Shown piece after piece: positions 34,243 through 42,645 of a DNA stretch of 64,000 bases. This DNA is from JADKAV01 sp037045455 (GTDB lineage Bacteria; Actinomycetota; Actinomycetes; S36-B12; UBA10799), in NCBI GenBank assembly GCA_037045455.1, contig JBAOIN010000016.1, positions 710,395 to 774,394 of the forward strand, in the 5' to 3' direction. A model generated the notes under the pieces. It was not told the DNA's origin. It was given only the letters and a program-made list of their open reading frames with translations, and did no database searches. Made by a program: the position numbers and the translations under genes. Position 1 is the first letter of the stretch; every line of letters begins with the position of its first letter.

Positions 34243-34833
34243 ATGATCGCCGCTGCGCCGCCGGTCACGCCCTGCACGCTGCCGCTGGCGGCGCAGTACG
34301 ACATCTCCGGTCAGCGTCATCAACAGGTGCTCATCGCGACGGGTCACGCCCGACATTCCAGCTACACCACACTCACGCGCTGGGTCTACCGCAATGACTG
34401 CTGGACCAAGGTTTCCAGCACACCCGCCCGCAACGGCGCGCGCGGGTGGCACCCCAAACCGTGGGACTACAGCTACTACTCACCGATCGGCCGGTTCGGA
34501 CTCACCGACGCCGGCGGACAGCTTCCCGCGCCGACAGGCACCCGTCTGCCGTACGACCACGACCGTCGGGGGTTCGCAGCCCCCTCGCCGCACGTGTTCG
34601 ACTATGTGGTCGCGATCAACTTCAATCGCGTGGCCGGCCGAAGTCCGCTGGACCTGAAACGGCCCGACCCGAGGATCCACGACGGTGGCATCTGGTTGCA
34701 CGTGTCGGGCAGTGGTGCCACCCGCGGCTGCATCTCCATAAGCGCCACCCAGATGCGGTCGGTCCTGCGTTGGCTGGACCCGGCGTTACGCCCTGTCATC
34801 GTCATGGGTCCGCGCGGGGTGATCCGCGGCTAG
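34243..34833 (+). CDS. L,D-transpeptidase-like (YkuD-type) protein
   Basis: A 196-residue protein with the YkuD catalytic signature IWLHVSGSGATRGCISI: His near 153 and nucleophile Cys near 163, ten residues apart, with Arg before Gly-Cys. Earlier blocks, YSPIGRFGLTDAGG and YDHDRRGFAAPSPHVFDYVVAINFN, match the strands before the active site. L,D-transpeptidases make 3-3 crosslinks in peptidoglycan. No clear signal peptide is encoded (MIAAAPPVTPCTLPLAAQYD), so either the start lies elsewhere or export is unusual. The leaderless -10 spacing supports the start used. Confidence 0.8.
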   Translation: MIAAAPPVTPCTLPLAAQYDISGQRHQQVLIATGHARHSSYTTLTRWVYRNDCWTKVSSTPARNGARGWHPKPWDYSYYSPIGRFGLTDAGGQLPAPTGTRLPYDHDRRGFAAPSPHVFDYVVAINFNRVAGRSPLDLKRPDPRIHDGGIWLHVSGSGATRGCISISATQMRSVLRWLDPALRPVIVMGPRGVIRG

Positions 34834-34839
34834 AGCGGC

Positions 34840-35823
34840 TCAGGCGGGAACCGGCTTGAGCGTCTCGGCCTCCTTGTGGGGGTCCTCGGTCGCGACCGCG
34901 ATCCCGGCTGTCAGGCAGGCCGCCAGATACAGCACCAGCGTCTCGAGATAGAGCACCAATAGCATCGCGATCGGGGCGGCGAAGGCTCCGTACTGCGGCT
35001 TGTTCACCGACCAGCCGATGATCACGGCAAGTAGGTACTTGAGGATCTCGATTCCCACCGCGCCCACCGCGGTGCCGATGAGCCGGGGCCTGCGGGCGGG
35101 TTTGATGCCGCCGAGATGCCCCAGCATGAACCACACCACGACTGCATTGAGTAGCACCGAGGCCACGGCCGTCAACGCGAAGAGGACGAACGTCCAGAAC
35201 CCGCCCTCCAGGTTCAGCCAGTCCATGACCGGCTTCGCGAAGTCACTGATCACGACCGAAGGCACGAACGACAGCCCGATGAGCGGAACCAGCAACAGCA
35301 TCCACGCAAGCAGTCGGGCACGCGCCAGCACGAAGTTGCGGGAATCCTTGGGTGCCCCGTAGATCAGATGCAAAGAACTGCTCGCGGCCACCATCGCGCC
35401 GCTGCCGGAGAACAGCAGCGCGAGTAGACCGACCAGGGAGGTGGCCTGACCGACTTGCTGCAGTTGATCGGTGGAGACTCCCTGATCACCGATCAGTCCA
35501 GGGAAGGCCTCGTTCACGCTTTCGGTGACCGTGTCCGCCAGGGCTTGGCCACCGATCAGCGCTGTGAGCCCGAAGGCGAAGACGAGGATGCTGAAGACTG
35601 CCAAGAAGATGTAGTAAGTCGTGCCGGCAGCCAGTAGCGAGGCGTTCGTGTGGCTGTAGCGCAGGTAGGCCCGATAGGCGCTGCCTGCCGCGTCACCTTT
35701 GGAATCGACCTTGCGCAGCGTCTTGTGCAGCGACTTCGGGGGTGGGTCCACAGGCTCGCCAGGAATCGGCGGGGGCACGGCGGCCTGTGCCGGATCCTCC
35801 TGTGTGCTCAGGGTCATGGACAT
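34840..35823 (-). CDS. YihY/BrkB-family membrane protein
   Basis: A 327-residue protein with six or so helices of the YihY/virulence factor BrkB family (once called RNase BN). Typical segments are LLAAGTTYYIFLAVFSILVFAFG (first helix), SGSGAMVAASSSLHLIYGAP, VVVWFMLGHL and QYGAFAAPIAMLLVLYLETLVL. The N-terminus is Pro-rich and cytoplasmic (PPPIPGEPVDPPPKSLHKT). GGAGGAT precedes the ATG. The function is unknown; efflux of small molecules is suspected for relatives. A second member lies at 54.2 kb. Confidence 0.9.
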   Translation of the reverse strand: MSMTLSTQEDPAQAAVPPPIPGEPVDPPPKSLHKTLRKVDSKGDAAGSAYRAYLRYSHTNASLLAAGTTYYIFLAVFSILVFAFGLTALIGGQALADTVTESVNEAFPGLIGDQGVSTDQLQQVGQATSLVGLLALLFSGSGAMVAASSSLHLIYGAPKDSRNFVLARARLLAWMLLLVPLIGLSFVPSVVISDFAKPVMDWLNLEGGFWTFVLFALTAVASVLLNAVVVWFMLGHLGGIKPARRPRLIGTAVGAVGIEILKYLLAVIIGWSVNKPQYGAFAAPIAMLLVLYLETLVLYLAACLTAGIAVATEDPHKEAETLKPVPA

Positions 35824-35960
35824 CCTCCAGATTCGGCTTCAGCACAAGCCTTACCCGAGCCTGCGGGTGTGATGCGTGATCAACGGTTTCGGGAAGTTGC
35901 TGACTAGTCAGTGCGTGGGAGGAGGGGTGGTACGTCGGGCCCTGGCGCGGCGAAGTCGCA

Positions 35961-36015
35961 ATCGGTGAGTGAGCATGCAGGGCGCCGAAAACCCGTCCGT
36001 GGTGCGCAGGGATGA
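35961..36015. repeat. degenerate copy of the 87-bp palindromic repeat
   Basis: ATCGGTGAGTGAGCATGC and GGGCGCCGAAAACCCGTCC match the left arm and centre of copies A-C. About 25 bases of the left arm are missing and the right arm is eroded. Confidence 0.55.
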
Positions 36016-36075
36016 CGGATCGATCGCGCGCAGCAGAATCACATTCGCCGCGCGGCCAGGCGCGATCAGTAGGCG

Positions 36076-36081
36076 TACCGT
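36076..36081 (+). promoter_or_regulatory. -10 box of copper monooxygenase-like gene
   Basis: TACCGT is followed by GGCTGG and the ATG at 36088, a six-base gap. Confidence 0.5.
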
Positions 36082-36087
36082 GGCTGG

Positions 36088-37251
36088 ATGCGCCACATCG
36101 CGGTTGTCGCTGCTGCGGGGCTCGCTGTCGCCGCCTGCAGCGGTCACGCCGAGCATGCGTCAACAACGGCAGCCCCGTCGGCCCATGGCCATCATTCGGC
36201 GGCCCCAGTCGAACCGGTAATGGCCGCCCGGCACGGCGAGCGGATCGTCACCGTCGGCGTTCCCGAGGGATTCACACCACAGGCTCCCACAGGAGCCACT
36301 GACGAGTACCGCTGCTTCGTGGTCGATCCGGGTTTGCAGCAGGGGGTCAGCATTACAGGCGCCGAGTTCGTCCCGGGCAACCCCGCGATCGTCCATCACT
36401 CCATCCTGTATGCGGCACTTCCGTCGCAACTCGACGCTGCCCGGGCGCTGGACGCCGAGGACGCCGAACCCGGGTACGAGTGCTTCGGTGGCTCCCGGTT
36501 GCCGTCCCGCGGCAATGCGCTGCAGGGGTTGGAGGAGTCTGACTGGATCACCGCCTGGGCGCCAGGTGGCAAGCCCACTGAGATGCCCGACGGCTATGGG
36601 ATGCCGTTGCCGGCGGGTAGCGGAATCGTGATCCAGATGCATTACAACCTCGCTGAGCAGCAAGGCGCGGACTCCACACAGGTGCGACTGCGCGTCAGCG
36701 ACCACACACTGCGTCCGCTGACGACCACGCTCCTGCCTGCCCCTGTGGAACTGCCCTGCGCCCCCGGCGAGACCGGCCGCCTGTGCAACCGCGAGGACGC
36801 TGTCGACGACGTCGTGTCCAGGTTCGGTGCCGGCAGCGGAGCGACGATAGCCGGTCTGCAGTTGCTGTGCGGGGGCGATCCCTCACACCCGAAAGCCGGC
36901 AACGTGCAGACTTGTGACCGCCCGGTGACCGAGGCGGCGCGCGTGTTCGCGGTGGCCGGTCATATGCACCTGCTCGGCCGGGAGATCTCGGTGACGTTGA
37001 ATCCCGGCACGCCGCAGGCGAAGGTGCTGCTGGACATCCCCAATTGGGACTTCGACCAACAATCGGCGATACCACTGAAGAACCCGGTGGACATCAAGCC
37101 CGGAGACACGCTGCGAGTGCGGTGCCGGCATGACGCCTCGCTGCGCGCACAACTTCCGGCCTTGCAGAACACGCCCGCGCGCTACGTCGTGTGGGGCGAA
37201 GGAACCGCCGACGAGATGTGCCTGGCGATCGTCGTCAGGAGCGCCGCGTAG
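36088..37251 (+). CDS. lipoprotein resembling copper type II ascorbate-dependent monooxygenase (PHM/DBH-like)
   Basis: A 387-residue exported protein with the lipobox AVAAC, Cys near 18, followed by a His-rich linker (HAEHASTTAAPSAHGHHS). The two copper sites of peptidylglycine/dopamine hydroxylases can be matched: VHHSILY (site A), MHYNLAE, GHMHLLG (site B His-x-His) and WGEGTADEMCLA (candidate Met ligand of site B). The paired cysteines fit the two jelly-roll domains. The reaction would be copper- and O2-dependent C-H hydroxylation, but all ligands are not proven and a copper-binding role without catalysis is possible. The amidase gene follows after 26 bases. Confidence 0.8.
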   Translation: MRHIAVVAAAGLAVAACSGHAEHASTTAAPSAHGHHSAAPVEPVMAARHGERIVTVGVPEGFTPQAPTGATDEYRCFVVDPGLQQGVSITGAEFVPGNPAIVHHSILYAALPSQLDAARALDAEDAEPGYECFGGSRLPSRGNALQGLEESDWITAWAPGGKPTEMPDGYGMPLPAGSGIVIQMHYNLAEQQGADSTQVRLRVSDHTLRPLTTTLLPAPVELPCAPGETGRLCNREDAVDDVVSRFGAGSGATIAGLQLLCGGDPSHPKAGNVQTCDRPVTEAARVFAVAGHMHLLGREISVTLNPGTPQAKVLLDIPNWDFDQQSAIPLKNPVDIKPGDTLRVRCRHDASLRAQLPALQNTPARYVVWGEGTADEMCLAIVVRSAA

Positions 37252-37265
37252 TCGTCGGTCCCGCC

Positions 37266-37271
37266 TAGGAT
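37266..37271 (+). promoter_or_regulatory. -10 box of amidase gene
   Basis: TAGGAT with CGGGGC between it and ATG 37278, the same six-base spacing. Confidence 0.5.
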
Positions 37272-37277
37272 CGGGGC

Positions 37278-38654
37278 ATGCGAGTCAGCACCTATGCCGA
37301 CGATGCCCTCGGCCGCCACGACATGACGTCCCTGCAGCAGGCATTGGCTGCCGGCGAGGTGAGCGCACACGAGGTCCGGGAGGCCGCCGTCGCCCGCGCG
37401 CAAGCCGCTCACCTGCTCAACGGTGTCGTCACGTGGGTGGAAGCCACTGATGATCCCACCGGCGGTCCTTTTGCGGGGGTGCCGACGTTCGTCAAGGACA
37501 ACGAGGACATCGCCGGATATCCCACGACGTTCGGCTCCCGTGCGACTCCGACCACGCCGATGCGCCACGACACCCGCCTGGTGCAGCATTGGCGGCGCCT
37601 CGGCTTCGCCACGATCGGCAAATCCGCGCTGCCCGAGTTCGGCCTGACCGCGACCACCGAGCCGCTCGCCCACGGCCCCACCCGCAACCCCTGGGGGCTG
37701 GACAACACCGCCGGCGGATCCTCCGGCGGCTCCGCAGCACTGGTCGCTGCGGGAGTGGTGCCAGTAGCGCACGCCAACGACGGCGGTGGTTCGATCCGGA
37801 TTCCCGCGGCGTGCTGCGGCCTGGTCGGGCTCAAGCCGTCCCGTGGCCGGCTGGTCAATCCCGAGGCCACGGACCGGATGCCCGTGAAGGTCGTGACCCA
37901 AGGGATCCTGACCCGCACAGTGCGGGACACGGTGGCGTTCTACGAAGCGATGGGCCAGATCCATCTCACCGACCTGCCGCCGATCGGCCCGACCAAGGAG
38001 CCTGAGCGGCTGCGAATCGGCGTGGTCGTCAATGGACTCGCAGGAATGAGCGCCGACCCGCAGGTGGCCGCTGCGGTGCATGACGCCGCTGCGGAATGCG
38101 AGAAACTCGGACACCACGTCGAGGTGATCGACGACCCCTTCGGTGACCAGATCGCCCAGGACTTCCTGCGCTATTGGGGGATGCTCGCGTTCAGCCTGCA
38201 GCGGTTCGGCGGGCAGGTGTTCGGCAAGGAGTACCAGCCGCAGCGGCTCGAACCTTTCAGCCAGCACCTGGCTAAGTTCTTCTCCTCGGTTGCGGTGAAC
38301 CTTCCGGGATCGATCCGCCGACTGCGACGGTTCCCTGCCGATTACGACACGGCGATGGGCGACTTCGATGTCCTGCTGTCCCCTGTGTTGGGGTCGCTGC
38401 CGGTGCCGATCGGTTACCTCGGTCCGGACGTCGACCCGCGGGAGCACCTCATCCGCCTGATGCGTTTCGCAGGTTTCACCGCGTTGCAGAACGTGTCCGG
38501 CGCCCCGGCCATCTCGTTGCCACTGGCCCGCAGCGACTCGGGGTTGCCGATCGGCATCCACTTGGCTGCCCGCATGGGACAGGAACAACTCCTGCTCGAC
38601 CTCGCGTCGACGCTCGAGCAGGCCGTTGGCTGGCCGTTGCTGGACGAGGTGTGA
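37278..38654 (+). CDS. amidase-signature family enzyme
   Basis: A 458-residue amidase. The Ser-Ser-Lys triad is visible: Lys in GVPTFVKDNEDIAG near residue 73, and the Gly/Ser stretch NTAGGSSGGSAALVAAG with the central Ser and, downstream, GGSIRIPAACCGLVGLKPS containing the nucleophile region (Ser in DGGGSIRIPA). Enzymes of this class hydrolyse short amides or act in side-chain transamidation. Lack of a GatB/GatC neighbour and the divergent C-terminus argue against GatA. It is probably cytoplasmic. A leaderless promoter lies just upstream, so it need not depend on the preceding gene. Confidence 0.9.
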   Translation: MRVSTYADDALGRHDMTSLQQALAAGEVSAHEVREAAVARAQAAHLLNGVVTWVEATDDPTGGPFAGVPTFVKDNEDIAGYPTTFGSRATPTTPMRHDTRLVQHWRRLGFATIGKSALPEFGLTATTEPLAHGPTRNPWGLDNTAGGSSGGSAALVAAGVVPVAHANDGGGSIRIPAACCGLVGLKPSRGRLVNPEATDRMPVKVVTQGILTRTVRDTVAFYEAMGQIHLTDLPPIGPTKEPERLRIGVVVNGLAGMSADPQVAAAVHDAAAECEKLGHHVEVIDDPFGDQIAQDFLRYWGMLAFSLQRFGGQVFGKEYQPQRLEPFSQHLAKFFSSVAVNLPGSIRRLRRFPADYDTAMGDFDVLLSPVLGSLPVPIGYLGPDVDPREHLIRLMRFAGFTALQNVSGAPAISLPLARSDSGLPIGIHLAARMGQEQLLLDLASTLEQAVGWPLLDEV

Positions 38655-38756
38655 CGCGCGGGGATCACTGGCTCAAGACTTCGAGCGCTCAGTGATCCAA
38701 CAAGCCGACAGGCGCGCCGCGCCAAGCGTAGATTGAAACCGGACACGGGAGGACTC

Positions 38757-40295
38757 ATGGCAGGAACTGCAACCGCGTCGATGAGCGTGCAGGACGCGCT
38801 ATGGCTCACGATGGACCGGCCGAACAACCTCATGGTCGTCGACGGAGCGATGGTGCTGCGGGGAGTGCCCGACATGGCCGACGTCCGCGCGATCTATGCC
38901 CGGGCGGTCGCCCGCTTCCCTGTCCTCGGCCGGCGGGCGGTGAAGTCCGGCCTCGGCTGGGCCTGGCAGGACGATCCCGATTTTGACCTCGACCGGCACA
39001 TCAACCTGGTCGAACTCGACGCGGGCACCGGGATCGCCGAGCTGCAGCGGTTCATGGCTGAGCAGCGTTCGAAGCCGCTGCCCAAAGACCGTCCCCTGTG
39101 GACCACGTACCTGTTGTCGCCGTTGACCCTGGACGACGGAACCGAGGGCGCGGCGATCGTCAGCAGGTTCCATCATTCGATCGCCGACGGTGTCCGGCTG
39201 ACCCAGTTGATCCTTGGTCTGTGCGACTCCGACGAAGCCAGCGTCGGGGCGGTTGTGGCCCGTACCGGCGTTCAGTCCGGGGACGCGCCCAGTCCCCCGG
39301 AGGAAATCGGACGGGTGGCCGTCCACGCAGCTGAAGAGGTGGCTCACGTCGTGGAGCACGGCGTGGGCGAGGTGGCGACGCATGCTGCGGGCGCGGTCCG
39401 CAATCCCCTGGCCGCCCTCGCCCACCTTCCCGGCCGGGCCCTGGATGTGGCCAAAGCCGGGGTGCACGGCGTGGAAGGGGGCCTGTCGATGATCAGGCAC
39501 CCGGACCGGTTGTTGGACGCCCTCGAAGTGCTCGGAGCCGAGCAGCACCGCAGCCTCAACGACCTGTCCTCGGTGACGAAGATCGCCCTGACCGGCACGG
39601 AGCAGACCGTGTGGAGCGGGCGGCCTGGCACCGAGAAGGCGCTGGCGTGGTCCCACCCGGTGCCGCTGGAGGAGGTCAAAGCCGTCGGCGCGGCGTCCGG
39701 CGCGACCGTCAACGACGTGCTGCTGGCCAGCATCGCCGGAGGCATGCAGCGCTACCTGAACGAACACGGCGAGGATCTGGAAGAGCTGACCTGGATGGTC
39801 CCGGTGAACCTCAAGCCATTCGAGGACAACCTGCCACCGGACCTCGGCAACTTCTTCGCGTTGGTCTTCATGCCGATGCCGCTGGATGCCCAGGACCTGC
39901 CGACTCGTCTCGAGCAGATGCACCACCGCATGCAGCGCATTAAGAACAGCGACGAAGCCGTGCTCACGTTCGGCTTGCAGCGCATGGTGTCGATGTCGCC
40001 GGGTCAGATCGCGTTCTTCCTCACGAACTTCTTCGCCAACAAGGCCGTGGGCGTTTTGACGAACGTCCCCGGTCCGACCGGGCAGTTGCGGTACGGCGGA
40101 GTCGAGGTCGACCAGGTCGTCGGCTTCGCGCCGTGCTCAGGGGACCAACCCATGACCGCGACGATCTTCAGTTACAACGGCGGGGTCACGGTCGGCTTCG
40201 CCACGGACGCCGGCCTGCTGCCCGACCCGGACACCCTGGTCGAGTACGTGATGGCCGAGTTCGAGCAGATGCGAGCGGAGTTCGGGGTCGGGTAG
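38757..40295 (+). CDS. wax ester synthase / acyl-CoA:diacylglycerol acyltransferase (WS/DGAT)
   Basis: A 512-residue acyltransferase that joins acyl-CoA to a fatty alcohol or diacylglycerol to make storage lipid. The active-site motif is RFHHSIADGVRL (HHxxxDG, near residue 140). Family landmarks are the N-terminal QDALWLTMDRPNNLMVVDG, the middle ATVNDVLLASIAGGMQRYL (ND motif) and the C-terminal VLTNVPGPTGQLRYGG (NVPGP). A helical insert around residues 190-250 is rich in Val, Ala and His (EEVAHVVEHGVGEVATHAAG). The ATG has GGGAGG at the right distance. It indicates accumulation of triacylglycerol or wax esters. Confidence 0.95.
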   Translation: MAGTATASMSVQDALWLTMDRPNNLMVVDGAMVLRGVPDMADVRAIYARAVARFPVLGRRAVKSGLGWAWQDDPDFDLDRHINLVELDAGTGIAELQRFMAEQRSKPLPKDRPLWTTYLLSPLTLDDGTEGAAIVSRFHHSIADGVRLTQLILGLCDSDEASVGAVVARTGVQSGDAPSPPEEIGRVAVHAAEEVAHVVEHGVGEVATHAAGAVRNPLAALAHLPGRALDVAKAGVHGVEGGLSMIRHPDRLLDALEVLGAEQHRSLNDLSSVTKIALTGTEQTVWSGRPGTEKALAWSHPVPLEEVKAVGAASGATVNDVLLASIAGGMQRYLNEHGEDLEELTWMVPVNLKPFEDNLPPDLGNFFALVFMPMPLDAQDLPTRLEQMHHRMQRIKNSDEAVLTFGLQRMVSMSPGQIAFFLTNFFANKAVGVLTNVPGPTGQLRYGGVEVDQVVGFAPCSGDQPMTATIFSYNGGVTVGFATDAGLLPDPDTLVEYVMAEFEQMRAEFGVG

Positions 40296-40326
40296 AGCGC
40301 TCGAGCCCGGCGAGGCTGAAACCGCG

Positions 40327-40413
40327 ATCCGTGAGCATGCGGGGCATCGGTGAGCCTTCCGGGCGCCGAATCCGCGCCCGTGGCGCTCACCGATGCCCGG
40401 AATGCTCACGGAT
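40327..40413. repeat. 87-bp interspersed palindromic repeat, copy C
   Basis: Begins ATCCGTGAGCATGCGGGGC, centre GGGCGCCGAATCCGCGCCCG, ends GCCCGGAATGCTCACGGAT. It lies 31 bases after the WS/DGAT stop and 62 before the TerC start. Confidence 0.85.
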
Positions 40414-40475
40414 TCGCTGTTGACTCGGCCCTGGGCTGATCAGCACGCCGCGGGACTTCTGCGAGACTAGATCCC

Positions 40476-41519
40476 ATGCTGCCCGCCGCGACATCCGCCG
40501 GCGGCGATCCCACCCTCTTTGTCCCGCCGTGGTTGTGGGCGCTGACCGTGGGGATCGTCGTCCTGCTGATCACGTTCGAGTTCATCCAGGCCACCCGCAA
40601 CCCGCACGAAGTGCAGATCCGGGAAGCCGCGATCCAGTCGGTGATCTACGTAGGCATCGCGATCGCGTTCGGCGTCTTTTTCGCCTGGTGGAGCGGCGAT
40701 CAACCGCCGCCGGAGGGCAGCAGTTACGGGTTGGAGTACTTCGCCGGCTGGTTGATCGAGAAGAGTCTGTCGGTTGACAACCTGTTCGTGTTCGTCATCA
40801 TCATGACCAGTTTCGCGGTGCCCAAGATCTATCAGCAGAAGGTCCTGATGGCTGGCATCGCCGGTGCCCTGGTGCTGCGGACGATCTTCATCTTTATCGG
40901 CGCTGCCGCGCTGGAGCAGTTCGCGTTCACCTACGTCATCTTCGGCGCGTTCCTCATCTACACCGCCATCGGCCTGGCCCGGCACCGCAACGAGGAGCCG
41001 GAGTTCAACGAGGGCAAGGTCGTACAGTTCGCCAAGCGATTCTTGCCGTTCACCGACGAGTACGACGGGGCGCATCTGCACACCCGGGTCAATGGCAAGC
41101 TGCATGGCACGCCGCTACTCATGGTGATGATCGCGATCTTCGCCACCGACATCATCTTCGCCCTCGACTCCATCCCCGCGGTGTACGGCGTGACCAACGA
41201 GCCGTTCATCGTCTTCGCAGCCAACGCCTTCGCGTTGCTGGGGCTGCGCGCGCTGTACTTCCTCGTCGCGGGCCTGCTCGACCGGCTGGTCTACCTCTCG
41301 CTGGGTTTGGCCGTGATCCTGGCGTTCATCGGCGTGAAACTGATCCTGGTCTTTTTCGGCATCCACATCGATATCTGGGTGTCGCTGGGGGTCATCATCG
41401 GCATCTTGATCATTACGACGATCGCCTCGCTCATCAAGGTCCGCAAGGACCCCTCGGCGATCGCGCACGCGGGCCAGATCCCCGGATTTGAGTCGAAGAA
41501 GGCCGACGACGAGGAGTAA
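40476..41519 (+). CDS. TerC-family integral membrane protein
   Basis: A 347-residue protein with eight or nine helices. Hallmarks of TerC/Alx are the acidic in-membrane motifs LIEKSLSVDNLFVFVIIM and IFATDIIFALDSIPAVYG, and FIVFAANAFALLGLRALYFL. Related proteins export manganese, often after Mn or pH stress, and may metallate exoenzymes during export. No yybP-ykoY riboswitch can be recognised in the 180 bases upstream, which hold the palindromic repeat. The C-terminus is Lys/Asp/Glu-rich. Monocistronic. Confidence 0.93.
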   Translation: MLPAATSAGGDPTLFVPPWLWALTVGIVVLLITFEFIQATRNPHEVQIREAAIQSVIYVGIAIAFGVFFAWWSGDQPPPEGSSYGLEYFAGWLIEKSLSVDNLFVFVIIMTSFAVPKIYQQKVLMAGIAGALVLRTIFIFIGAAALEQFAFTYVIFGAFLIYTAIGLARHRNEEPEFNEGKVVQFAKRFLPFTDEYDGAHLHTRVNGKLHGTPLLMVMIAIFATDIIFALDSIPAVYGVTNEPFIVFAANAFALLGLRALYFLVAGLLDRLVYLSLGLAVILAFIGVKLILVFFGIHIDIWVSLGVIIGILIITTIASLIKVRKDPSAIAHAGQIPGFESKKADDEE

Positions 41520-41588
41520 CCCGGGAATCCCTGCGACGTTATGTCCCTGATCGTCGTGTCTTGTAACGCGACAAAGCGGGGAACTCGC

Positions 41589-41898
41589 TCAGCCCAAGCC
41601 GATTGCACGCAGCAGCGCGGCCGTGCCCGCCCCGACCAGCACTACCACCAGGAAGGGCGCGCGCAACGTCAGCGCGACCCCGGCCGCGAACACCGCAGCC
41701 ACCCGCGCGTCCAGGGCCAGCGACTGCCCGTCGCCGAGGGTCACCACGGCCAGCAAGGCGGCCAGCAGCGCGACCGGAAACATGCCGACCAGGGCGGCGA
41801 CCCGGGGTTGCTCGAGGAACCGCTGGGGCACGACGAAACCGAGTGCCTTGAGCGCGTAGCAAACGGCACTTCCGACCAGCACCGGCGACCCAGATCAT
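41589..41898 (-). pseudogene. AzlD-type branched-chain amino acid exporter subunit, one frameshift at the start
   Basis: The ATG at 41898 overlaps the AzlC stop (ATGA) and encodes MIWVA, but within a few codons the frame reads into an unrelated sequence, while the AzlD helices continue in the next frame: VLVGSAVCYALKALGFVVP to the stop at 41589. The span is 3n+1 long; removing one base in the GCCGG near 41880 restores MIWVAVLVGSAVCYAL. The rest (four helices, no stops) is intact, so this is probably a sequence error. AzlC and AzlD together export branched-chain amino acids or analogues. Confidence 0.8.
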
Positions 41899-42581
41899 GG
41901 CCGGCCCAGTCCGCGCAGAAAGAAGAAGGGCACGAGCGCCGCGCACAGCACGGGCAGACCGGGCGACAGCACCGGTGTCAGCGCTATGGCCAGCGCGGCA
42001 GCCACAACTGCGACCCCGAGCAGGCGGCGGTTGGTGATCTGCGGCCATAGCAGCGCCAGGAACGCGGCGGGCACGGCGGCGTCCAGCCCCCAGCGGGTGG
42101 GGTCGCCGATGGAACTGGCCCCCAACGCCCCGGTCACCGTGCCGATGTTCCACAACACGAAGACGCTGAGCCCGGTCGACCAGAAGGCCAGCGCCGGACG
42201 GGGTACCGGCCGGTCGAGGTGTGCCAGGGCCATCGCCGTCGACTCGTCGATGGTGAGCTGCGCCGCTGGCACTGCAACAAGGGGGCGCGGGTGCAGGATC
42301 TGGCGGATCCGTACTCCGTAGAACAAATTGCGCACCCCGAGCAAGGCGCTCGAGGCGATCGCAGCGGGCGCGGCCCCGCCACCGGCGAGTACCGAGATCA
42401 TGGCGAATTGGGAAGCGCCGGTGAACATGAGCACGCTCAACGCCACGGTCTGCCACACGCTCAAGCCCGACGTGATGGCCAATGCACCGAAGGAGACCCC
42501 ATAGGCACCCGTGGTGAGGCCGATCGTGGCGGCCTCGACAAGGACGCCGCTGGGGGTGTCGTCGGGCAGCTCCTCGGGCAT
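41895..42581 (-). CDS. AzlC-family branched-chain amino acid exporter subunit
   Basis: A 228-residue membrane protein, the large subunit of the AzlCD (BrnFE-type) exporter. Conserved stretches are GAYGVSFGALAITSGLSVWQTVALS, FTGASQFAMISVLAGGGA, SSALLGVRNLFYGVRI and AAQLTIDESTAMALAHLD. The start at ATG 42581 (MPEELPDDTPSGV) is chosen because it gives family length; upstream in-frame codons to 42851 overlap the divergent secreted protease gene. The small subunit follows with a four-base overlap. Confidence 0.88.
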   Translation of the reverse strand: MPEELPDDTPSGVLVEAATIGLTTGAYGVSFGALAITSGLSVWQTVALSVLMFTGASQFAMISVLAGGGAAPAAIASSALLGVRNLFYGVRIRQILHPRPLVAVPAAQLTIDESTAMALAHLDRPVPRPALAFWSTGLSVFVLWNIGTVTGALGASSIGDPTRWGLDAAVPAAFLALLWPQITNRRLLGVAVVAAALAIALTPVLSPGLPVLCAALVPFFFLRGLGRP

Positions 42582-42633
42582 GGCGGTCAGTATTCCAGCG
42601 GCGGCGACACCCCGAGCCGGACAGGGTGCTGGG

Positions 42634-42639
42634 TACCGT
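42634..42639 (+). promoter_or_regulatory. -10 box of secreted metzincin gene
   Basis: TACCGT, then GGAACG, then the GTG at 42646, again six bases. Confidence 0.5.
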
Positions 42640-42645
42640 GGAACG

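Noticed and set aside
40296..40475. Manganese riboswitch before TerC
   Set aside because: The leader is filled by the 87-bp palindrome and a short linker; no yybP-ykoY-like core could be found by eye.
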